From: Panopea generosa
Taxonomy: Eukaryota; Mollusca; Bivalvia; Adapedonta; Hiatellidae
Assembly: GCA_029582155.1 (NCBI GenBank)
Contig: CM055902.1
Location: 13,484,041-13,548,040, forward strand
DNA: 64,000 nucleotides
Direction of reading: 5' to 3'
Within the stretch, counting starts at the first letter, position 1. The number at the start of each line of letters is the position of its first letter. Of this stretch, positions 1 to 11,800 are shown piece by piece. Position numbers and translations under genes: made by a program. The notes below the pieces were generated by a model, which saw only the letters and a program-made list of their open reading frames with translations, did no database searches and had not been told where the DNA came from.

Positions 1-25
1 TCAAGGAAGAAACTGTCTAACTTAG

Positions 26-1813
26 CTAAGAAAAGAGTCGCCTACTGAAAAGAAAAAAATAGCTGAAAAAGTGTCGAGCTTTTTAGAGAGGGAGGATAAA
101 TGTGTGTTACTTTCAGGTAAGCGGGATGTCAAAGTATGTGAAAAGGTTCCAATCCAAAAACGTTTGCTTAGTGATTACTTACATAACTTACATGAAAAGT
201 TTTTATTTGAAAATCCGGAGGTTAAACTTTCAAGAAGTGCATTTTGTAAGCTGAGGCCTGATCATATTATGCTAACTAGTTTCACTTGCATAAGAACATG
301 TTTATGTACATATCACCAAAACTTTGCTTTGAAAGTAAAAGCCATGAAAAATGCAGGGGTGTTATGCAGCTCAAACCCAGATGTTTTCCTGAAGGAATTC
401 AAGGACCAAGAAAGTTTGGCTGAAACACTTACAGACAGTTTGTCAGGAAAGTCTGAAATTCAATACCGACAATGGCGAAAATGTAAAGATGGTGACAAAT
501 ACAGATGGAAAGAAAAAGAAGAAACGTTATCTTTGAAAGAGTTTATAGAAGTGTGTCTTTGGAGTCCGTGAAATTCAGAGCCCATGTTATGCGAGTCCAG
601 AACCAGTACAGAGAAATGCGGAAACTTCAATGAAAATACGCCAGAAAATGAACTCTTAGTCTGGATGGATTTTGCAGAAAACTATGGCTGTTCATCTTTA
701 GAAGAAGTCCAGAGCGCTTTTTGAAACGCACAGATGGTTTCACTGCATACAATGGTAGTGTATGATAAGGATCAGCATGTCCAAAGATATGTTGCAATAT
801 CGGACATCTTGTCACACAATGCAACTGTAGTATATTGTATTTTACAGAAGTTAGTATTGCTTCTTAAATCTGACTATCCTGACATTCGTTGCATACACTA
901 TCTAACTGATTCTCCGACCAGTCAGTATTGGAATAAAACTATTTTCAATATTGTGTATGACCATCAGAAGGATTTTGGAGTGAAAGCTAAATGAACTACC
1001 TAGAGGCTGGTCACGGGAAAGGTCCCTGAGATGGACTAGGGGCAAGCGTAAAACGGTCTGCAGACATGGCAGTGAAGCAGCAGAAATGCATGATTCAGGA
1101 CGCTGAGGAATTCTACAAGTGGTTCACACGCAAGGAACACAGTACTAAGATAAAATTCATTAAATAAACTGAAACTGACATTCAAAGGGCAACAGAAATC
1201 TTCATTCAGAAGGAGCAGCCAAATGTTATTTCAGGTACAATGTTGATTCATGCTGTGGTACCATTAGAAGATGGCCTCCTACCTACGAGAGAGTTAAGCT
1301 GTTCATGTCTAGATTGCCTGACTGATGTTAGGAAAAGTGACTGTGATGGCTGGGTAATAAAACCGTTAAGAACTTCAAAGAAGATGATGAAAAGCCAACC
1401 AAGTGTGTCAGACGATACAATAATGCAGCTTGAATTAAATAAAAGTCAAACAAAGGAATGTCAAAATAAAGAGACAACTGTTTTTTTCTAAAGAGACACT
1501 AAATGCAGATAAAGTAGGTGATGATACAATTAAGACCAATGACTGGGTTGCTGCAGTTTATGATGCTGATTGGTATATAGGGAAAGTGACGGACATTGAT
1601 GAAAATGACTACAAAATTAATTTCTTGACAAAAGCTGGTAAATATGGAAATACCTACAAATTCCCTCCGCAAGAGGATGAGATATGGGTAGACCGAACAC
1701 AGGTATTATCGGTTTTGCAAAAGATAAGTGCAATAGGAAAATCAAAACGCTTGTACATGATCGATGATAAAGAAACAGATGCAGTCATTAACAAGTTTGA
1801 GGCATTCCGCTGA
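26..1813 (+). pseudogene. Disabled copy of a dispersed invertebrate ORF family (GHGKG-type, C-terminal Tudor-like segment)
   Basis: Several open stretches in the same direction read as one degraded protein: 26-571, about 630-723, 734-991, 994-1491 and 1492-1813. Recognisable pieces are LVWMDFAENYGC before 724, NYLEAGHGKGP near 994-1027, a Cys-rich segment (SCSCLDCL, near 1300), and a C-terminal SH3/Tudor-like stretch with DWVAAVYDADWYIGKV (about 1539-1590). I recall this segment order from a multi-copy, functionally uncharacterised ORF family in corals and molluscs; I cannot name it. The copy is dead: TGA at 722-724 and within the GHGKG block, TAA at 1165-1167, a shift where Trp-Asn would be (about 991), another in a T run near 1484-1490, and two compensating shifts between about 550 and 640. 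It may begin left of the window. No terminal repeats are visible, so mobile versus domesticated origin is open. Confidence 0.6.
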
Positions 1814-4377
1814 ATTACCCTTATTATGATAATTTCTTACACATCTGCAGTTATAAGAAACATTTTGGAAAAAGGATAAATGGTTCATACAGTGTTTTAT
1901 TTTGCTGCGCTTTTGATTCCCGGGCTCATTGCAAAAACTTAATTTCTACACTGTATGACTTGTTGATTTGTGATCCTTATATCCCAACGTCTTCTTTTCT
2001 TCTCTTTAGATGTTTTCAAGTTTGAATAGTCTAAAACCAGCACCAGAGATCAAATCAAATATGTTCCGTAACAATTTGCACTATATACTTGAAACATGGT
2101 GTATTTGTTGTGTATGTGTTACTTTGATTGAAACATTGTTCAAGATAAATAGTTTAAACCATACTATATATACAATTAGTATTGCAGTAAGTGATTAAAT
2201 AAGATAAAATGTCATAAGATATCGCGACAGTGGTGAATTTTGTTTTGATATGTTCCATAACAGACAATGAACTCATACATGTTGATGCCATTTGATATTT
2301 ACATTTTAAAGTAGGTTAACATAATTGGCATCATTAAAGAACACAAGCAACTTAATTCTACAGACAAAATATGTGTTTTGTGAAATGCTATATTCACTCT
2401 TCAGTTTGTTTTTGTTTCATGTGCTCCGTAACTAAATGAGCATGTTGTTAAGTTCACTTTTACAGGGTATATTTTCAACTGATTCAACATGATATATGGT
2501 GTATTCTTTTAACAACATATTATCATATCATAAATGGCAAAGACGTTCTATGATAGTTTGTGTTATTTTAACTTTACAGTTAATTATAGTTAAGTGTTAA
2601 ATAATTAAAGATGTTCATTAATTTGACTCATTCTTTGTGTTTAATATTATCATCACATATACTGACATAGTAAGAAAAACAGATATATATCTATCTTTGT
2701 TTAAAGGATTATGGTCGTTATAGATATTAATACTTTTCAAAACCGTTTTGACATACATATGTAGGAATAAGACTGTGTGAAATGGGTACAGTAGTTTATT
2801 CTATGTTCCGGAACAGACACTGGCATAGGTCTAAAATGGACTTAATTTTTTTACAAACCGTTTCAACGGTGTGAGTCAAATTTTGAAAATAAGCATCAGC
2901 AAGTTCCAAATAATATGAAAATATAACTGAGTTTGCAGTTTCGTCCAACTCATTTTCCAACATTTTTTTAATAAGAATTGTGTCAAATTTTCAAGAATGG
3001 CTGTTAAGTGACGTCGTGACGTCATGCAACTTGAAACACGACACCATATTAAGCATTTTAAAACGAATTTAACTATTGAAATAGTATATTTGAACTGTGT
3101 TATGAAACAAAACTGACAACATTTAATTTGATAATGGTTTTTACATTCCCTTCGAATAGATGTTCCCGCTTGTTGCAAACCGACTGCTCTTCCCTTTCAG
3201 CGACAGTCATACGCCCCATTGTTACAAATGTGTACTATATTTTTAAATTAGTAATTACGATGGCCGGCATAGACACACAAAGTCACGTGGTAAAAGGCAC
3301 GGGTTCGTGCTGCACGTGCAAAAGACACATTTCGTGCCAAACAGATGCGCACGAGTAATTGTATGATTTTTGCCATTGGAATTTGTAAAATAAATACATA
3401 AATGTCTGTAAATGGTGTATAAAGTGTTAATAACGCTACTCAGTATTTTGAAGAAGATATTGGAAATACAGATTGACGGGTTAGCTGTTTCGTTCAGTAT
3501 ATGAACATATTGATGTTAGACACACCGCATATCTACACTTTTCATTATTCTATATTGAATCAATATCTCATTTCCTTGTTGTTTTTTTCTACAGCAGTCG
3601 TATGATTCTGGGTTACCCCTTAGTTTTTATATTCCATCAAATAAGTTATTTGTCTCGGTGTTTATACATTGAATAGACGCATGTTGGCTTTTTCTTATTA
3701 ATCAAAATAATTAAGAACACTGGTGACGGGAGCACGTGTCCTCCCAGCTGGACTCACCATAGACATATTAATGCCGCAGGTAGTACTAATATTGACAATG
3801 TACGCGTGCCAGGCCGGATAGAAACACTATTGCTCAGAAACCTAAAGCATTCCGCATGACTGTTTCCAGTGAATAACAAGAACGCGACCGAAATGATTAA
3901 TGTTCTACTATACATGTTTACTAGCAGGTGTACATAGAAGCCGTTGTTCATCACGATACTGTATATATAATTGATTCGTAGTGCAGATTTTGCTTGATTA
4001 AGTACCATCCAGTCGTAGTTGACGGTAAACACATGCTTAAGAAGAATTCAAAGGAAAGGTCGTCGTACTTGAAAAGGCAATTTAATATTAAGATGGTGTT
4101 TTTATTCAAATAAGCGTAACATATACGCCAGCATGGGGCTAGCATTTGGAATACCTTCACGACTACCCTAATACCTAAAAGATGACAGAATTTGCCGAGT
4201 ATGTACGACTGATGGAGTGGCAGCAATGATAGCATTAATAATTAACCCCATATTTGCCGAAAATATTTCCTAAGAATCGCTTGTAAACATAACACAAATT
4301 GAAAAAAAAAAAGAATTTTCACTACTCAGTGTTTCTGTCACATGAAAATATGGTTTCGAAAAATATGCCAAAACTGG
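1814..4377. other. Non-coding AT-rich stretch, nothing identified
   Basis: No ORF here resembles a known protein. The only local oddity is a doubled TGACGTC motif at about 3009-3024 ending in TGACGTCA, which may be chance or a CRE-like site without an associated gene. Confidence 0.5.
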
Positions 4378-4525
4378 TCTAGATCATCTGCACCGTTTGC
4401 TTCGCTTAATTATTTTAGAAAAACAAGCGTTGTTGATGATCTAGACTAACACAGATCATCTGTCAACGTTTGCTTTTCCAAATTGTTTTAGTAAAGCAAG
4501 GTCGTAGATGATCTAGACTAATACA
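4378..4525. repeat. Two adjacent hairpin units sharing TCTAGATCATC / GATGATCTAGA ends
   Basis: GTCTAGATCATCTG near 4379 pairs with GATGATCTAGACT near 4436, and a second, similar arm pair follows immediately, ending in the same GATGATCTAGACTA near 4510. Each hairpin is about 70 bp and the two resemble each other (both contain CGTTTGCTT and ATTTTAG). It looks like a tandem duplicate of a small foldback element. Confidence 0.6.
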
Positions 4526-4637
4526 AAACTGTCGTTTGAGAATGCGCATTAACATAAATTTAGACTGATTCTCTATCATTTTAATGCATAAAACATTATA
4601 AAAATAGAAGGTAATCTAAATCTAGCCAGCCACTGAA

Positions 4638-4713
4638 GCAATCGGACATATCTCGGCCATTTCCGTTATTTCGAACGTTTAAGGAAATGGCCGAGTGATG
4701 TTCCGATTGCCAC
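4638..4713. repeat. Foldback (MITE-like) hairpin
   Basis: CAATCGGACATATCTCGGCC followed by ATTTCC pairs with GGAAATGGCCGAGTGATGTTCCGATTG on the other side of a short loop (split here only for length). Arms of about 26 bp differ at a few positions. No coding content. Confidence 0.6.
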
Positions 4714-5309
4714 TAAAGGCTTCTTCAATCGCAGGACGCCGAATACATGTAAATCGATGCAATAATAATGTATTATATCTTTCGCGGCCAACGATAATAG
4801 TACGTACATATATCATATAACTTCTTATGTTTCGGAACTTGTGACCCAACACCGTATTTGTAAATGAGACAGCAATACAATATTATCAGACTAAACTACT
4901 ACTTTATTTATACTCAAATTAATATTCGAATTCCAGCATTTATTTATATAAAGGAATATGGAGATAACTATTTGTGAATAACCCGACATAAATGTACAGA
5001 CCAGACTACGGTCATATAGGGAGATAATCAAATAACGGAATATATATATATATATATATCCTTGTTTATATTGATATAGATCTACTGTTTGGTGCAAACA
5101 TACGGAATCATTTTGTCTTAAGTAACGTAACAAGATTTCCAGTCTGTGTGGTAAAAAGTAGTAATTACAAATATCATTATGTGACGCTTCAATAAAACAA
5201 TGGCCATTGACGTGTTAGATACGGAGGTAAATTTTACTCCTTAAGTAAAAACGTAAATATTAAAGGATGGAAGTCAGAAATTAGCAGCCATGTCTGACTT
5301 ACCCGTAGC

Positions 5310-5475
5310 CTATTGCAGATCTACTTTTTTTAAAAAAAGAGTCCCCCCACCCCTAGCCCACCACCTCCAAACTTCCATTAGCTATAAAAATCACTATAGT
5401 TCCACTAATAACATATTTGCCCGTTCAGATGTTGTGTTACGCCCCTTAATACGGCCCCTCTAAACTAAAATATGT
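5310..5475. mobile_element. Degenerate MITE fragment (GGCGGATCCAGG-type family)
   Basis: The segment CCCGTTCAGATGTTGTGTTACGCC is shared with 59160-59185, where it is followed by a copy of the GGATCCGCGCCTG terminus; the same family is seen at 40395-40560 and 60140-60211. The terminus of this copy is lost. Confidence 0.4.
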
Positions 5476-5744
5476 TGATTTTTTGTCAAGTTTGTTTGGG
5501 TAAAATATTATAATACATCATGGATAATCAAAATACGCACATTTTACCTTAACGTTAATTAATAAGCAATGCTTCATAACAATGTTATAGTAAAAACGTT
5601 ATTTGACGTATTATTGGTGTTAACTGAACTTACAGTTACAAGCTTTAGTATGTTTGAGGCGTCTTTCTTGTAATATACCGAATACTGAAAACCGACTCGA
5701 TAGCAATTCAGCGAACGTATTTAAAAGATAGTTCCAGGTGCCAG

Positions 5745-5895
5745 TATAATATGTCAGAGTGTGGTATCATGATATGTGTCTGCGGCATGATACTCCAGTG
5801 TGGCAGCGATTAGAATACTGTCTGAAGTTGACATCGTCGCGATATGACTAGAAATTTGTTAAAAGCGACGTTAAACACCATTAAAGAACAGCAAC
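5745..5895 (+). mobile_element. SINE body fragment ending in a GCGACGTTAAACACC tail
   Basis: The 3' end AAAAGCGACGTTAAACACC, followed by an A-rich stretch, is a SINE-tail motif I associate with molluscs. The tRNA-like head is not recognisable in this copy. Confidence 0.4.
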
Positions 5896-6039
5896 CAAAC
5901 TAACAACATCGTTATTCGTTATGTTTTATTAGAAATATCCCTCTATACACGTCAATGTAATATAAATGAGTGCCCAGCATATGTCCTCGATATACTCCAG
6001 ATACAGGCCAATACACGCGATACTGTCAGTCGGATGTAG

Positions 6040-6300
6040 GTCTTGCTTTCTGTTGTAAGCTTTCCGAATGTGGTTTAACGCAATTTTCAACACATAACGA
6101 CAGTCATGGTCGTGAGTTCGATTCCCCGCCCGGCCTCTGTGGTGACTGGTCATGAACCTTGTTCTCCGACCATGAATATCTGGGCAGGTTGAGTCAGTGA
6201 CTTGCAGAGATAGTATGAACCTGGTACTAATTAACCGCCCGGCTAATCCCAGGAACAATGGTTAGATATTCCGATATATAACTGGAATAAAGCGCTAAAC
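6040..6300 (+). mobile_element. Degenerate tRNA-derived SINE
   Basis: A B-box-like GTCGTGAGTTCGATTCCCC at about 6110-6128 is followed by a body that includes ACTTGCAGAGATAGTATGAACC and ends TAACTGGAATAAAGCGCTAAACC plus a CAAACAAACAA tail. The A box is poorly preserved. ORFs crossing it are by-products. Confidence 0.5.
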
Positions 6301-6309
6301 CACATACAA

Positions 6310-7984
6310 ACAAACAATAAAGCACACTACGTATTGTACAATAACTGCATCCAGTTGCATTGGTGGATGAAGACCACAAAATCGATCTGAGAATAACAAA
6401 CATCTTTTGAAAATAAAGACACACTTTGTCATATAAGGCCATAATAAATTAATTGCTAGATTATTATCCCCGCCCGCCCCCTAATTTTCATGCCGCTCCG
6501 ACCCTTTTTATTTTCATCAAAAATTCATCAAAAAATTTAAAAATTAAAATAAAATCCTCCGAATGGGTGTCATGTTCATTTTATCATTTTTTTCATGTTC
6601 ACTATTGTGGTTAAATTATCAACCCCTGTGTTGTTTCAGGAGTCATATGAGTGATGGCAAGAATAGGACTACTGTGGCTTATGCGTGTCGTAAGAAGCGA
6701 CAATTTGAGTAATACGATAGAATTTGCTGAAACTCTGCAGTTCTGCAGGTATCAAGGTTCTAGGTTCATTCTGCATATTCATTTGTTGGTGTATTTTTTT
6801 AAATATGTATGTTAATTTGTTGTTTTTGTACACCGTAAAACCCTGTTCACTGTTTCGCAATAGAGCTAGAAATAATCTTATATAAACGAAACGCTTCGTG
6901 TTGTTTAAAATCGGAAATAACTCATTCTTGTAATTGTTATTTTACAACATAAAAAATGTTTACTTTTTTTTCGCTTTATGACACTTAAAAATACCCTGAG
7001 TTGTTATTTATGGTTTTTTCACAAGTAGCAGGAATGTGCAATACCTTTCTTATATCTCACTCTTTCTCTCAGTGCATGAACTTAAAATATATAGATAGAT
7101 GTGTTACCTTTTTATTGCAGAAAGGAATGATATATCAAAGTGTGTATTACTATATTGACATTATACTGACCGACCTGCAATGCCTCTCGGCCAACAAAAT
7201 AAATATATAATCATAGATTGGAATATTTGATTAGCTAATTTAATTAGACGAAAAATTAATTTTCCACGGAAGCGAATGTCAGGTCAAGCCCGAGAGACAC
7301 GACCACACATCGTAAAATCTATTTTTATTGAAGATATTGTAAATATATATTGTGAACGTTATACACAATAAATGTTATTTGTTTCCAAAGTTACATAGCA
7401 TAACATAACATATGTCGGCACTATTAGAGAGGCAGAGTTTTTGGAGATTTGTACGAATCGGATAAACATGGAAATCATTCACTTGGCGATAAAAAGAATT
7501 AACTACAAAAAAAAATATTATTGCTTAACTAGAGCTCTACGGGCAATGAATATAATGTTATTTACAAATTAAAAATACAGAAAAACCATTGCTCTTCCAC
7601 ACACGAGAATAGACGTTCTTCCGTTAGCGCCGAAACCACTTTTAACAAAGCTGCATGTGTAACCAAGCTATAAATTCGGGAGACGATTAGCAACGACGTT
7701 TCTTTTCTTCTTTTCAGTATTGTTTTGAAACATTTAACTCTTTTGTTTTCCGTCAAATATTTCTTTCAAGCTAGTGGTGGAATTTTAAGGATGTATGTAT
7801 TTATTGAAGTAAATATTTCAGGAAGGTGAGTTCGAAATATCCGGATAACATCAATTCCTGAAAGTAATATCGGTCATTGACAAATTAAATTAACTGTTGA
7901 AAACGAAAATGTAAAAGGGCTTGGCTGAGTTTATTTGGTGGCTACCGAAAATAAAACGTATGGAAGTTTAAAAATCATCGTGTA
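6310..7984. other. Non-coding stretch, nothing identified
   Basis: AT-rich DNA without conserved coding potential, recognisable RNA genes or clear repeat ends. Confidence 0.5.
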
Positions 7985-8370
7985 ACGCGCACGTTAGACA
8001 GGGTGTTAAGGTGTAAACCCACCACTGGTTTGTGTTCTTCTATAGTAAAATAAAAAAGACTACATTCTTGTCATTCATTAAAGGGTCCAAATGAAAGAAA
8101 TGAAACGTTCAATGATATTGTTTGTCAATCGCTGCACTACTAAAATATGTGGAGAAAATAAGGGATCAAGTAGCATATAAGATATTTGTTTCTGTTCAGT
8201 GTGTACACCGTTGGCAAAGTGAAAGTGGACGTCCTTTAAATAAAATGGGCATAAAAATAAGTGAAATGCTTTTTTTAAAGAAGAAGAAACAATGATTAGT
8301 TATCATAACCGCCATAATGCGACTACCCTTAGGAAGTATTTCCTGATCCGAATGGTTGTGCTAAGCCGTT
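7985..8370 (+). mobile_element. Dispersed repeat family X, copy 1
   Basis: Shares ordered blocks with 14715-14990 and 40928-41200: AAGGTGTAAACCCACCA, TATTGTTTGTCAA, GGGATCA, TTTCTGTTCAGTGTGTACAC and CAAAGTGAAAGT; with 14.7-15.0 kb it also shares ATAACCGCCATAATGCGACTACC. All three are in the same orientation. No coding capacity and no clear terminal repeats, so the element class is unknown. Confidence 0.55.
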
Positions 8371-8767
8371 AACATTATCATTTATTTATAAGGTGGTTAT
8401 TCCACTGCCTTGACGGTATGATGGGTTTCCTAAAATCTGAGATGGCATGTCTGAAACTTATTCCATGTAGAACGATTCTGGAATTATATTGATCAAATAT
8501 AATAATTAAATTATAATCCAACGCATTAGTCAATATCAATGACAAATACGAAAAATGCTGACCGATTTTTTTGCCTCAAGATTTTCAGATTCATGGCGTG
8601 AGTTTTACGGATTTAACCACAGAGTAATTTAAAATGGGACCTTTCTTTTCGTGATTTGATATTTTAACAAAACGTTCTATGTCAGTCCTTGTTTGGAATA
8701 GCAGGATCCAGCGGGAAGGCCTTTGTTTATATCTTTGCAACGGTTGTCTTAGAGTCTAAAATACGTT

Positions 8768-8907
8768 TCTAGTTAATGTTTCACAAACGCTTCTAAATGT
8801 GATGTTTCACAAATGTTTCTAAAGGTTAATGTTTCACAAATGTTTCTAAATGTTAATGTTTCACAAACGTTTCTAAAGGTTAATGTTTCACAAATGTTTC
8901 TAAAGCG
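8768..8907. repeat. 27-bp tandem repeat, about 5 copies
   Basis: Units contain TTAATGTTTCACAAATGT followed by TTCTAAAGG. The unit is a multiple of three, which leaves a minus-strand ORF with a repeated nine-residue pattern (FRNICETLT) that I regard as a by-product. Confidence 0.8.
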
Positions 8908-8965
8908 TTCAATTACAATGAATTGTGGGACAGGCATAGAATTCCCTGCTTTTTTCATTGGTGGT

Positions 8966-9070
8966 TAAGGGTTCTCCGTGGCCGAGTGGTCCAAGGCGCC
9001 GTCTCAAGATCACTTACCTCTCATCGCTAAGGTCGTAGGTTCGAGTCTCGCTCGCTCGCTCGCTTCGAGT
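8966..9070 (+). mobile_element. tRNA-Leu-like SINE head
   Basis: CCGTGGCCGAGTGGTCCAAG is a pol III A box of the tRNA-Leu type and GTAGGTTCGAGTCTCG a B box, 50-60 bp apart. The acceptor stem does not close, so this is a SINE head rather than a functional tRNA. Related copies are at 39726-39775 and 48355-48550. Confidence 0.6.
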
Positions 9071-9189
9071 ACATTCGTAACTCAGAGAATTTATCTGTTT
9101 TTAAAACTCATATAACAAACATGTATTTTATAATGTTAATGGTACCATCGTATTATCTAACGAGTAGTCGAATTTTATCATTTCTTCAG

Positions 9190-9465
9190 GCTCGTTTGAG
9201 AAACGGGTGTAGATACTTTCTTAAATGATTAACACTTAACACAATATGTGACGGATGTGGTAATGAAATAGAAGACGCCGAACACTACGTACTCGTATGT
9301 AGGCGTTTTTCTTTACCCTTGCGCTTTAATACTAGTCATTTTGGCTGGTTATGTAGCCAGTGGACAGCATCGGAAGTGTCGTTTTATCTCCCAGTGCTGC
9401 ACCACTGGTTGGATAAGACGTTTATTTCTATGTCGGTTGAGTTGTCTAAGTTGTCTAATTGTTGA
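9190..9465 (+). pseudogene. LINE (non-LTR retrotransposon) ORF2 C-terminal remnant
   Basis: In one frame the DNA reads RLRNGCRYFLK, a stop (TGA at 9226-9228), then CDGCGNEIEDAEHYVLVC and RRF, running to TGA at 9463-9465. The CxxC...EDAEHY...C pattern after an RLRxGC segment is the usual C-terminal end of reverse-transcriptase ORFs of Jockey/CR1-like LINEs. Nothing upstream reads as reverse transcriptase, so this is a 5'-truncated, dead copy. The following 150-200 bp, ending near GGGCCACGTTAAAAAC, is probably its 3' UTR. Confidence 0.65.
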
Positions 9466-9914
9466 ATTAGTTGGTTCTTGAAGACAGTTGTTTCTAGGAG
9501 GTTCCCCGTTGGTTAAATACACCGTCGCTTAGTCGTGGATGTGCCGTTTGCCGTTTGTCGTACCGTTAGTTGTTGAGCTGTTGGTTACTTCTATGCATAA
9601 AAACAATCCTGTCTAGGGCCACGTTAAAAACATAAAACCAATGATGTTTTAAAATAGATGTCTTCACCAATCATCAAAGCAGAGACGTCCGTTATTGTAT
9701 TTCAAGTACACACTTATGCGTTTATATTATGTTGACCCACTTCGAAGACTGGAGCGAAGTTTCATATGTCCTTTTATCTCGACAGTCGCTTGCAGAGTGG
9801 GCCGAACACTACTTTATGCAATGTCCTCTATATATTATGATGAGAGATTTCGTCCTTTTCATTCTACACGCCGTTTTCGTCCCTTAAGTATATGGGTGCT
9901 TTTATTTTGTAAGA

Positions 9915-10190
9915 GCCGGGCCCGATTAGTTCCATCGTTAGCGCGTCTGACTGTAAATCAAGGGGTCGTGAGTTCCTATCCCCGCTCGATTACAATCTCC
10001 GTGATGTTTGATATACACCATTCGTCTCTCACCGCTGATTCAAGTGGGAAAGTTATCATTTGCTTACGGAGATGGGGTGGGATCGAGTACTGTTTAACCT
10101 TCCAGGATCCCAGGAAGCACTGGTTAGGTTAACTGATCGTCTGTTAGCCCTCGATGGCATAAAAATGACGCTAAATATTCAAGCAATCAA
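9915..10190 (+). mobile_element. tRNA-derived SINE, family B
   Basis: A tRNA-like head (CATCGTTAGCGCGTCTGACT, then GGGGTCGTGAGTTCCTATCC) is followed by the body blocks CTGATTCAAGTGGGAAAGTTAT, GGAGATGGGGTG, CGAGTACTGTTTAA, GGTTAGGTTAACTG and a TAAAAATGACGCTAAATAT tail (each block as seen in this copy, lengths abbreviated). The same order occurs at 58445-58715, and reversed at 50850-51067 and 56145-56386. Confidence 0.75.
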
Positions 10191-10890
10191 TTTTGTAAGA
10201 GTACATATACCAGTAACGAAATACACAGGTACAACAATTCATTAAAAACACGAAACGTTTTATCAGCAGCTGATACTGAACTGTATTCATCGGAACGATA
10301 TTGTAACAGCTCCTAAAAATAAAAATGATCTGTCATGTTCCTCTTCATTCTTATTTCCTACCCTTTTATCTCTTTATTTATCTCTTCATTTCCTTTGATG
10401 ACTGGTTTAGATCCTACTAAATGCTATAACTACGATCTTGATCCTAATTTTATTTGTATATTGAAAGTGGAGAGCCGTCACTAATGATGCTAGAACTTGT
10501 GGCCCAGCCCGTTTGCTCATTATGCAAAGTATGTAATAAACTGCATGCATGTATGAGATTCTTTTTTAACATAATGCACAAAATGTACATTTACTATTTG
10601 TTTTGTTTTTTTATCATTTTACGGGACCTCTGTTTTCTTATACACTATGAATAAGTATAAAAATGTCAATCAGTTATCGTATAACGTCGACTATAAAAAA
10701 AAACGTCAATGAATTGTCGTTCAAACCAGTCGACTATCGAAACATCGCTTGGACATTTCCGTCACTAACACTGTGAATTATGTGATAAAAAGCATAATGT
10801 TATTGCGACACTATAATGACAAGGGACACAACTGTTGTTACACAATACCATATGGTAATGTAACAGTTATCTACCTTCTAGTGCAACGTA
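10191..10890. other. Non-coding stretch, nothing identified
   Basis: AT-rich spacer between a SINE and the 10-bp target duplication of the next transposon. No convincing coding ORF. Confidence 0.5.
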
Positions 10891-10900
10891 GTCTATCCCA

Positions 10901-11790
10901 ACGGGGGCCAGCACGTATTTTTAGCTATATATACTGTAAATATAGACAAGGGGTGGAACAAGGGGTGGAACTCGCCGATTTCGAATTTCACCCCTCAACT
11001 CGTTCTCCCCCTAATAAAATTTATATCAGCGAAGTTAAATACACTTTCCTAGTAGCTACGTTGAGCTAAGACATTTATCTACACATATACATTAACATCA
11101 AACACATTGTATGCACGATAGCTGAGAAATCTATGCTCGATCACCGCGAAAATTGTCATTTTTGGTTTAGTCGGACAAGGTCGCGTACACGATCGCCGTC
11201 ATATTTTACAAGGGTAAACTACGTGATTCGACTGTGGCAAGGCAAAGAATTGAAAGAATTCAATTTATAATCGTAAAACTAGTACTCACCAACAACAATA
11301 CCCGTGGGATATGGTTGCTATTAGTAAAAATCAAGATAAATTCCTCGTTCATCAGGGACGAGGGTTTCAGCCGGCCATATTGTGTCACGTGATGTCATTC
11401 AAACTGTCTTTTGAAAGAAGTCATTTGATTGGCTGTTGGATATCCCCAATTAACTAATCATCAAGCTGAAAAGGGTAAACATCTTCACGTGAATTTTCGC
11501 GCTGGTTTGTCAAAATATTCTCGCACTGTCAAAATGAATAACAATTAAAAAAGAGCAATTGATATTGCATTAAAAGGACACAATATTTTGCTGTTAGGCT
11601 CTGCTTGCACGGGAAAGTCATTTGTGATATCAGAAATAGCTAAACGCCTTTCTAGAGAATATTTTGACAAACCAGCGCGAAAATTTACGTGAGGATGTTT
11701 ACCCTTTTCAGCTTGATGATTAGTTAATTGGGGATATCAAACAGCCAATTTACACTATATATAGCTAAAAATACGTGCTGGCCCCCTTTG
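10901..11790. mobile_element. Inverted-repeat DNA transposon with exact 10-bp target duplication
   Basis: GTCTATCCCA occurs at 10891-10900 and again at 11791-11800, exactly bracketing an 890-bp element. The outer inverted repeats are GGGGGCCAGCACGTATTTTT plus AGCTATATATA at 10903-10933 and their complement at 11758-11787. The right-hand repeat continues inward without a break for about 135 bp (11654-11790). The matching inner part of the left repeat is displaced to 11431-11523 by about 490 bp of extra DNA (about 10942-11427). Between the inner arms is a short ATPase-like coding remnant. The TSD length suits Mutator-like elements better than hAT (8) or Tc1 (TA), but no transposase is present to confirm the class. 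Confidence 0.8.
11555..11692 (+). pseudogene. Walker-A (Pif1/AAA-like) ATPase remnant inside the transposon
   Basis: One frame reads AIDIALKGHNILLLGSAC, TGKSFVISEIAKRLSRE and on to TGA at 11690-11692, with a TAA three codons before its start. GSACTGKS fits the P-loop GxxxxGKS, and the surrounding A..G.NILLLG...GKS..I..IA..L pattern resembles Pif1-type helicases and AAA ATPases encoded by mobile elements. Only about 45 codons survive and no Walker B is present, so it cannot be functional. The coding part runs into the right-hand inner inverted repeat. Confidence 0.5.
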
Positions 11791-11800
11791 GTCTATCCCA

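Noticed and set aside
3128..3358. 76-codon ORF near the GC-richer 3.1-3.4 kb patch
   Set aside because: No family features and no sign of splicing or conservation visible.
8773..8958. Minus-strand ORF with FRNICETLT repeats
   Set aside because: Arises from a 27-bp tandem repeat of five units.
8966..9060. Functional tRNA-Leu gene
   Set aside because: A and B boxes are present but the acceptor stem does not pair, and truncated sister copies elsewhere indicate a SINE.
9695..10132. 145-codon ORF
   Set aside because: Its second half is SINE family B read through the head and body; no known protein features.
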